The translations under genes and the position numbers were made by a program. Below the pieces are notes generated by a model that saw nothing but the letters and a program-made list of their open reading frames with translations, had not been told where the DNA came from and did not search any database. A DNA stretch of 10,728 bases from the NCBI GenBank assembly GCA_013697265.1, contig JACCXE010000130.1, forward strand, positions 1 to 10,728. The letters run 5' to 3'. Shown in pieces: positions 6,792 to 10,728 of this stretch. The stretch is from Actinomycetota bacterium. GTDB lineage: Bacteria; Actinomycetota; Acidimicrobiia; Acidimicrobiales; JACCXE01. The first letter of the stretch is position 1, and the number at the start of each line of letters is the position of its first letter.

Positions 6792-7200
6792 AGATGACGT
6801 CAGTCAGGCGGAGTTCGCGTACCGCGAAGTCGAGCGCCCCGGTCAGGTCGAGGCGGCGACCGCGGGCCCGTGCGACGAGCAACTCGTCGGGAGAGAGCGC
6901 GGCGGCGATGGACGGCAGCCAGGTCTTCTGGACGGCGCGCTCCCACGGACGGGGCCGGTCGAGCGTCTTGTCGCGGATGCGCTCCGCCGCCCCCCACAGT
7001 TCGGCGGCCAGGACGAAGCGGCTCTTCATCGCCGCCCACGCCGCCGCGGTCTCGAGCATGTGGGACGCGCCGTTGTGCTGGATGGCTTTGAACGCCTCGG
7101 CTGCGTCGGCGAGTGTCGACGGGCCGGCGGGGTCGCCCCGAGCGCATCGGACGAACCCGAGCAGCTCGAGCCCGTGCCCGAGTAGAGCTGCCTTCTCATA
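6790..7200 (-). pseudogene. 3' remnant of a LuxR/AfsR-type ATPase-TPR regulator
   Basis: The minus-strand frame reads about 137 codons that resemble the C-terminal end of large LuxR-family or adenylate-cyclase-type regulators with an NB-ARC/AAA ATPase and TPR repeats. The pattern starts with ALLGHGLELLGFVRCARGDP, continues through AAELWGAAERIRD, and closes with PWERAVQKTWLPSI, then a segment of the form LDLTGALDFAVREL before the stop. AAELWGAAE...RPRPWERA is the usual last TPR plus end-cap of these proteins. The full proteins have 700-1100 residues. Here the only in-frame start is the ATG at 7059, which lies inside the similarity, and upstream of about 7200 the frame turns into unrelated sequence before a stop at 7321. 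It is therefore 5'-truncated, lacking the ATPase and the rest of the TPR region, and is probably dead. An alternative is an independent 89-residue ORF from 7059, which I consider unlikely. Confidence 0.6.
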
Positions 7201-7245
7201 GTCACCGTCGGGCCGTGGCGGCTGACCTGGCGAGCGGCGTTTTTT

Positions 7246-7272
7246 GGCTGTTAGCCCAACATCGTGTTGGGC
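7246..7272. repeat. Overlapping inverted repeats (two exclusive hairpins)
   Basis: GCCCAACA (7254-7261) and TGTTGGGC (7265-7272) form a perfect 8-bp stem around TCG. The AGCC at 7253-7256 also pairs with GGCT at 7246-7249 around GTT, so the two hairpins exclude one another. Six T's at 7240-7245 lie on the wrong side for a plus-strand terminator. The element sits in AT-richer DNA just before the similarity of the regulator remnant begins. Confidence 0.55.
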
Positions 7273-7319
7273 GAGCTTGGTAAGGCGATCAGGAAACCGA
7301 TCACAATCTCCGGCCGGTG

Positions 7320-7335
7320 CTCAGCGGTCGCTGAG
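7320..7335 (-). terminator. Stem-loop over the stop codon of the small membrane protein gene
   Basis: CTCAGC and GCTGAG pair around a GGTC loop, and the stem includes the TGA stop at 7321-7323. The stem is short and has no following T-run on the minus strand, so a role in termination or mRNA stability is only possible. Confidence 0.25.
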
Positions 7336-7710
7336 GTCCGACAGCTCGCGATCGGCGATGTCGTAGTTCGTGAGGAGACTTCCACCGATCAACGCTGCAC
7401 CTACCCCCCAGAAGAAGTAGGTCAGGCCGCGGTCGGTGTCGGTGATCATGGCGACGAGCGGACCGAGGAGGAGCAGAGCTCCGGCGGCGTAGTCACCGAC
7501 AGCATGAACCTTGAACGGCACCACCCGGATCACACCCAACCGATACCTGGTGAACACGCTAAGCAGCAGGATCGTCAGCCCCACTCCGATACCGACGGCC
7601 TTCGCCTCGGCCGTGCCGTCGACGAGAACACTGACGACAAGAAGCAGGGCTGCGCTGGAGTAGTCGGCGACGCCATGCAGCCACGGTGGGATGAGCTTGA
7701 CCAGAGACAC
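7321..7710 (-). CDS. Small integral membrane protein with an internal duplication (SPW-like)
   Basis: From the GTG at 7710 the product has 129 residues and four hydrophobic segments at about 16-31, 38-54, 74-90 and 97-113. The two halves are repeats: PPWLHGVADYSSAALLL and PFKVHAVGDYAAGALLLL begin them (H-x3-D-Y at 12-17 and 69-74), and SVFTRY and SLLTNY (51-56, 111-116) end each second helix. Small bacterial membrane proteins with such halves, related to SPW-repeat proteins, are common but have no assigned function. The conserved His-Asp-Tyr at each membrane entry could bind a ligand or metal. An upstream in-frame GTG at 7785 would add 25 residues of non-hydrophobic sequence without a Shine-Dalgarno; neither start has a good one, and 7710 is chosen because it begins just before the first repeat. 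It stands alone, flanked by a pseudogene and a tRNA-like fragment. Confidence 0.7.
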   Translation of the reverse strand: MSLVKLIPPWLHGVADYSSAALLLVVSVLVDGTAEAKAVGIGVGLTILLLSVFTRYRLGVIRVVPFKVHAVGDYAAGALLLLGPLVAMITDTDRGLTYFFWGVGAALIGGSLLTNYDIADRELSDLSDR

Positions 7711-7805
7711 TGGGAATCCATTCGGTCGGCGGGCTTGAACGATGGTATTGCGCTGAACAGTCTCCGGTGGCGGACTGGCGGCCACGACGACACTTTCGGG
7801 ACGGG

Positions 7806-7851
7806 CTTCGACAGACTCATACCCGAAGGTCGCGGTTCAAAATCCTGCCCC
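7806..7851 (+). other. Degenerate tRNA-Met-like 3' half, possible att-site remnant
   Basis: The order of elements copies the anticodon-to-acceptor half of a tRNA: CTTCG (7806-7810), CTCATA with a CAT anticodon (7816-7821), CCCGAAGG (7822-7829) and GGTTCAAAATCC (7834-7845), then TGCCCC. CTTCG can pair with CGAAG (7824-7828), as an anticodon stem would. It is not functional: the anticodon loop has extra bases, the T-arm has lost a G and gained an A, and no 5' half (no D-arm or matching acceptor strand) lies upstream. Integrases often use exactly this half of a tRNA gene as their target, so a decayed attachment site is a fair reading. Chance similarity is not excluded. Confidence 0.4.
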
Positions 7852-7980
7852 AGCCGCGGCCAGCGCCCATTCCAAGCTGTCTGTGTCGCCCACATCGCCG
7901 CCGATCGCCGTGCCCACACCGGTGTAGGCGCTCCGTCGTCGCATGCCGCAACGAGCTTCTGTCTTCGGAACGACCACCGG

Positions 7981-7992
7981 TAGAGTCGGTGG
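7981..7992 (+). promoter_or_regulatory. Possible -10 box of the phosphatase gene
   Basis: TAGAGT at 7981-7986 fits the actinobacterial TANNNT pattern and ends 6 bases before the GTG at 7993, the same distance as at the 1077 gene. No convincing -35 box stands 16-18 bp upstream. If used, the mRNA would be leaderless; GGTGG just before the GTG is only a poor ribosome site. Confidence 0.3.
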
Positions 7993-9183
7993 GTGACATC
8001 GGTGGATCTGGGGAGCGCGTTGCGAGCGGCGCAAGGGATCGACCCCGCGGCAATCTCTGAGGTGGTGCTCAGATTGATGAGCGAGCTCGGTGGCACGGAT
8101 GTCGTCGTCTATCTGGTCGACTTCGCGCAGAACACCCTCGAACCGTTGCCCGATCGCAGCACGCACGCCAACCTCGCGCAAAGCGAAGACGTAGCGACGA
8201 CGATCGCCGGCCGCGCCTTTATCGACCAGCGGCCGGTGACGGCCGAACGACCCGATGGTGTGCGGGTGTGGGCGCCGATCAACGAGGGCTCGGACCGGAC
8301 CGGAGTGCTCGCCGTGACGGTCCCAGAAGCGACCGATGAGATGCTGAGCGCGTGCTGCGAACTCGGTCTGTTCGCGGGATATCTGATCGCGACGCAGGCC
8401 CGCTCGACGGACCTGTACAACCTTCATCGACGCCGACGGTCGCTGTCACTGCCGGCGAGCATGCAATGGGATCTGCTGCCACCCTTGGTGCTGAAGACCG
8501 GCCGAGTCGCGATCGCCGCAGTCCTCGAACCGGCCTATGAGGTCGGTGGCGATTGCTTCGATTACGCGCTCAACGACACCGTGTTGGACATGGCGGTGTT
8601 CGATCCCGTCGGCCACGGCCTCGGTTCCGCGCTGATCGCGGCGCTGTGTGTGGGCTCTTATCGCCACGACCGGCGCGAGGGCCACACCCTTGAACAGATG
8701 CACGCGCACCTCGAGAGCGCGATGGCCCACGAATTCTCTGATCAAGCGTTCTGCACTGGTCAACTGGTCCGAATCGATCTCGAGTCCGGAACCATGACGT
8801 GGACCAACGCTGGGCATCCCTTGCCGATGCTGATCCGCGGCGGCCACGTCGTAAAGGAACTCAAGTGCGCGCCCACCCCACCTTGGGGTGTCGGAGATCT
8901 CCTCGCACCCGCCGGCGCAACGACTGTCGCGACCGAAGCGCTCGAACCTGGTGACGGCGTGCTGTTCTACACCGACGGTGTTGTCGAAGCCCACCAACCG
9001 GGAGCAGAGCAATTCGGTACCGAACGGCTGGCCGATCTCGTCGGTCAGCATTCCTCGAATCAACTTGAACCCGAAGAGATCCTGCGGCACCTAGTCCGCG
9101 CCGTGCTCGAACATCAAGACGACCGGTTATCCGACGACGCCACCCTCGTTCTCGTGCAATGGAATGGTCCGCAGGCACGCTGA
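7993..9183 (+). CDS. SpoIIE/PP2C-type serine phosphatase with GAF-like N terminus
   Basis: 396 residues. The C-terminal half (about 165-390) is a SpoIIE-type PP2C domain with its metal-binding residues in place: GGDCFDY (Asp187, Asp190), DPVGHG (Asp204, Gly209), NAGHPLP (272-278), TDGVVE (Asp328) and SDDATLVLV (Asp381-Asp382). The N-terminal part (about 18-135) has the alternating strands and helices of a GAF-like sensor (VVVYLVDFAQNTLEPL, RVWAPINEGSDRTGVLAVTV). SLPASMQWDLLPPL (152-165) is the linker motif commonly seen before this domain. Relatives dephosphorylate anti-anti-sigma factors and so switch on stress sigma factors. No STAS protein, RsbW-type kinase or sigma gene lies beside it, so the partner is elsewhere. 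No membrane segment; soluble. The GTG at 7993 is the first start in frame and gives a complete sensor domain. It faces the alpha/beta hydrolase tail to tail. Confidence 0.93.
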   Translation: MTSVDLGSALRAAQGIDPAAISEVVLRLMSELGGTDVVVYLVDFAQNTLEPLPDRSTHANLAQSEDVATTIAGRAFIDQRPVTAERPDGVRVWAPINEGSDRTGVLAVTVPEATDEMLSACCELGLFAGYLIATQARSTDLYNLHRRRRSLSLPASMQWDLLPPLVLKTGRVAIAAVLEPAYEVGGDCFDYALNDTVLDMAVFDPVGHGLGSALIAALCVGSYRHDRREGHTLEQMHAHLESAMAHEFSDQAFCTGQLVRIDLESGTMTWTNAGHPLPMLIRGGHVVKELKCAPTPPWGVGDLLAPAGATTVATEALEPGDGVLFYTDGVVEAHQPGAEQFGTERLADLVGQHSSNQLEPEEILRHLVRAVLEHQDDRLSDDATLVLVQWNGPQAR

Positions 9184-9203
9184 TCTCGAAGCGCTACGAG
9201 ATC
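9182..9203. terminator. Shared stem-loop between convergent genes
   Basis: GATCTCG and CGAGATC pair perfectly over 7 bp around AAGCGCTA, which itself contains the palindrome AGCGCT. It fills most of the 33-bp gap between the phosphatase stop (9181-9183) and the hydrolase stop (9217-9219). A bidirectional terminator is likely from position, though no T-run follows on either strand. Confidence 0.5.
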
Positions 9204-9216
9204 GGGTGCGGGTAGG

Positions 9217-10080
9217 TCACGGTTCTGTGGCGTCGGGCTGCCGCATTCGGTCCTCGATGACGTTCGCGCAGTGCTCGGCTTCCCGCAGCGGGAGGTTGTG
9301 GTCGCCCGGCCAGAGCTCGAGCTCGATGTTCGATCGACCGGCGAGCGTGCGGAGGTGGTCGAGGTCGACGACGCGATCGTGCGTGCCCGCGACGAGATGG
9401 ATCGGCGTGTGCACCTGGTCCAGCCAGGGACCGTGTTCGGTGAGCAGGACGTCGGTGAGCGTCTGGTTGTACGACGGCCAGGTGTGTTGCACGCTGTCCT
9501 CGGCTACGACTCGCGGAAGCGAGGGATGGGTCCAACGCGCGACCCGAGCCGACAGGGCGCGGTGGTCGCACACCCACCGGCACGCTCGCTCGGCGACCGG
9601 CCCTGGAAGCGTGAACAGCCTCGCCATCGGGCCCATCGCGCCGAGGTGGGCGCGTGCTGCGGAGGCAGCGGGGAACAGTGGCGGCCCGAAGCCGACGACC
9701 TCGCGCACGTCGCCGGGGTGACGGTGGGCGTAGCGGAGCGCGATGACGCTTCCGATCGAGTGCGCCCCGAGATGGATCGGCGACCCGAGGTTGAGCTCGG
9801 CCAGCAGGGCGTCGATCGCGTCGATGTGGTCGTCGAGGCCGCAGCCGGTGGCGGGTTTTGGCGACCGTCCGAACCCGAGGAGGTCCGGGACGATGAGCGT
9901 GTGATCTGTCGCGAGCCGGTCGTACGCGGCGCCCCAGTACCGGTTCGAGCCGGTCAACCCGTGGAGCAGGACGATCGGTGGGCCGCTCCCGCGGACGCGC
10001 GCGAACAAGGCGCCGTCGTGCTCGCGGCCACCGCCCGGGCGCCAGCGGTGAGCAGACCGGCGAGCGCGGGCACCGGTCAC
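9217..10080 (-). CDS. Alpha/beta hydrolase
   Basis: 287 residues. The alpha/beta-hydrolase core starts at about residue 26 with FARVRGSGPPIVLLHGLTGS, where HG (40-41) forms the oxyanion hole. The nucleophile elbow is AHSIGS with Ser108, the acid is Asp235 in AGTHDRVVD, and the base is His261 in GDHNLPL. The motif DLLGFGRSPKP (66-76) is typical of esterase, haloperoxidase-like and C-C-bond hydrolase members. The first small residue of the elbow is Ala106 instead of Gly, which the family tolerates. The GTG at 10080 overlaps the lgt stop (GTGA), so the gene is translationally coupled to lgt; the first 22 residues are Arg-rich and poorly conserved-looking, so a later start remains possible. Substrate unknown; linkage to lgt suggests a lipid or ester but is no proof. 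Confidence 0.88.
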   Translation of the reverse strand: MTGARARRSAHRWRPGGGREHDGALFARVRGSGPPIVLLHGLTGSNRYWGAAYDRLATDHTLIVPDLLGFGRSPKPATGCGLDDHIDAIDALLAELNLGSPIHLGAHSIGSVIALRYAHRHPGDVREVVGFGPPLFPAASAARAHLGAMGPMARLFTLPGPVAERACRWVCDHRALSARVARWTHPSLPRVVAEDSVQHTWPSYNQTLTDVLLTEHGPWLDQVHTPIHLVAGTHDRVVDLDHLRTLAGRSNIELELWPGDHNLPLREAEHCANVIEDRMRQPDATEP

Positions 10081-10728
10081 ATCATCACGACGGGCCGCGC
10101 TGATCGTTCGCGGACGACGGTGATGGCCGCGGCGATGGCGAACGCGATACCGCTGACGAGGATGTTCACGCGCACGCCGAGGACCAGCGATGCCGGATCG
10201 GATCGCAGCGACTCGACCCAGAGCCGCCCGAGGGCGTAGCCAGCGACGTACAGCGCGAACAGCGTGCCCGTCCGCAGGCGAGCGCGGTGGCCGAGCAACA
10301 CGAGCAGCATGGTGAGGGCGACGTTCCAGAGCGCCTCGTACAGGAAGGTCGGGTGGAACGTGGCCATGTCGGCGTAGCGGTCGGGCCGGTGTTCGGCGTC
10401 GATCCGCAGCTCCCAGGGCAGGTCCGTCGGCCGGCCGAAGAGCTCCTGGTTGAACCAGTTGCCGAGGCGGCCGATTGCCTGTGCGATCGGGATGGCGGGC
10501 GCCACCACGTCGAGCAGCGGGCCGACAGTGAGTCCTCGGCGTCGGGCTGCCCACGCGCCGGCGGCGACGCCGGCGATGAGACCCCCGGGTATGCCGAGGC
10601 CGCCTTCCCAGACGAAGAGCACGTGGGTCCAACGCCCCTGGAAGCGCTGCCAGTCCGTGATGACGTGGTACAGGCGGGCGCCGAGCAGACCGGCCGGCAC
10701 GGCCCACACCGCGAGTGCGCTGATGTCA
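10077..10728 (-). CDS. lgt: Prolipoprotein diacylglyceryl transferase, 5' end outside window
   Basis: 216 residues are visible; the frame is open to the right edge, so the N terminus with its first membrane helix is missing. Lgt moves a diacylglyceryl group from phosphatidylglycerol to the lipobox cysteine of prolipoproteins in the cytoplasmic membrane. Recognition rests on AVPAGLLGARLYHVITDW near the visible start, GGLGIPGGLIAG, the signature GRLGNWFNQELFGRP with its essential Arg and Asn, HPTFLYEALWN, and the late helix YALGRLWVESLRSDP with the second conserved Arg. Several hydrophobic segments fit a multi-pass membrane protein. The C terminus stops shortly after the last helix and lacks the long charged tail of some actinobacterial Lgt proteins. 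Its TGA overlaps the start of the hydrolase gene. A GTG at 10709 lies inside the conserved region and is not the true start. Confidence 0.96.
   Translation of the reverse strand, partial: DISALAVWAVPAGLLGARLYHVITDWQRFQGRWTHVLFVWEGGLGIPGGLIAGVAAGAWAARRRGLTVGPLLDVVAPAIPIAQAIGRLGNWFNQELFGRPTDLPWELRIDAEHRPDRYADMATFHPTFLYEALWNVALTMLLVLLGHRARLRTGTLFALYVAGYALGRLWVESLRSDPASLVLGVRVNILVSGIAFAIAAAITVVRERSARPVVMM

Larger units (their letters stand above)
7711..7992. other. Intergenic region between divergent genes
   Basis: 282 bases between the membrane-protein gene and the phosphatase gene, shortened to 207 if the GTG at 7785 is used. It holds the tRNA-like fragment at 7806-7851 and a weak promoter before 7993. 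I see no further gene: frames crossing it on either strand are extensions of shadows without a recognisable protein. Confidence 0.5.

Noticed and set aside
6795..6802. Perfect palindrome TGACGTCA
   Set aside because: It lies in the last codons of the regulator remnant; eight-base palindromes are expected by chance and no half-site repeats nearby.
7240..7245. T6 run as a plus-strand terminator
   Set aside because: The sequence before it does not form a good stem, and the strong hairpin lies after it, so the order is wrong for an intrinsic terminator.
7321..7323. Stop codon shared in frame by the membrane-protein gene and the regulator remnant downstream, as a possible readthrough fusion
   Set aside because: The frames agree with a one-in-three chance, and the intervening sequence is unrelated to either protein.
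7264..7983. Plus-strand 239-codon frame opposite the small membrane protein
   Set aside because: The minus frame has four clean membrane helices and an internal repeat; the plus frame is polar sequence without a motif.
7575..8096. Minus-strand 173-codon frame across the intergenic region into the phosphatase gene
   Set aside because: No domain, and it overlaps the convincing sensor domain of the phosphatase as well as the membrane-protein gene.
9271..10239. Plus-strand 322-codon frame opposite the hydrolase and lgt
   Set aside because: Antisense to two well-supported genes, with only Arg/Val/Glu-rich sequence.

Overview
The window is high-GC DNA with the gene style of an actinomycete: many GTG starts, GTGA stop/start overlaps, TetR regulators, NTF2-like proteins, sulfotransferase-like and DUF1214 proteins, an actinobacterial-type SpoIIE phosphatase, and lgt. 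The genus cannot be fixed from the sequence. Actinomycetota is likely; a mycobacterium-like or Acidimicrobiia source is a guess.

Left part (1-2857): two units read away from a shared control region at about 1016-1076. Leftward are a TetR regulator (410-1015) and an overlapping DinB-like four-helix protein that runs off the left edge. Rightward are an NTF2/SnoaL-like protein (1077-1703) and an overlapping zinc-type MDR alcohol dehydrogenase (1700-2857). The rightward promoter is close to consensus and places the start codon where transcription should begin, so a leaderless mRNA is predicted. A short palindrome covers its -35 box.

Middle part (2858-6658): a second TetR gene (2963-3553) with a 23-bp imperfect palindrome ending on its own start codon. 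It leads a tight operon of an SDR oxidoreductase, a PAPS-type sulfotransferase-like protein and a DUF1214 protein. With the MDR dehydrogenase and NTF2-like protein this looks like a two-module catabolic or modification locus for a hydrophobic alcohol or ketone. The SDR/sulfotransferase-like pair recalls a gene group beside the cholesterol genes of Mycobacterium tuberculosis. The substrate is not visible in the sequence.

Right-centre (6659-7992): a less ordered stretch. It holds a 5'-truncated remnant of a large LuxR/AfsR-type ATPase regulator, overlapping hairpins, a small four-helix membrane protein with an internal duplication, and a degenerate fragment resembling the 3' half of a tRNA-Met. 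Together these suggest an old integration or deletion site.

Right part (7993-10728): a GAF-like/SpoIIE PP2C phosphatase converges, over a shared stem-loop, on an alpha/beta hydrolase that overlaps the end of lgt (prolipoprotein diacylglyceryl transferase). The lgt gene is cut by the right edge. No CRISPR array, rRNA, intact tRNA or insertion sequence was seen.
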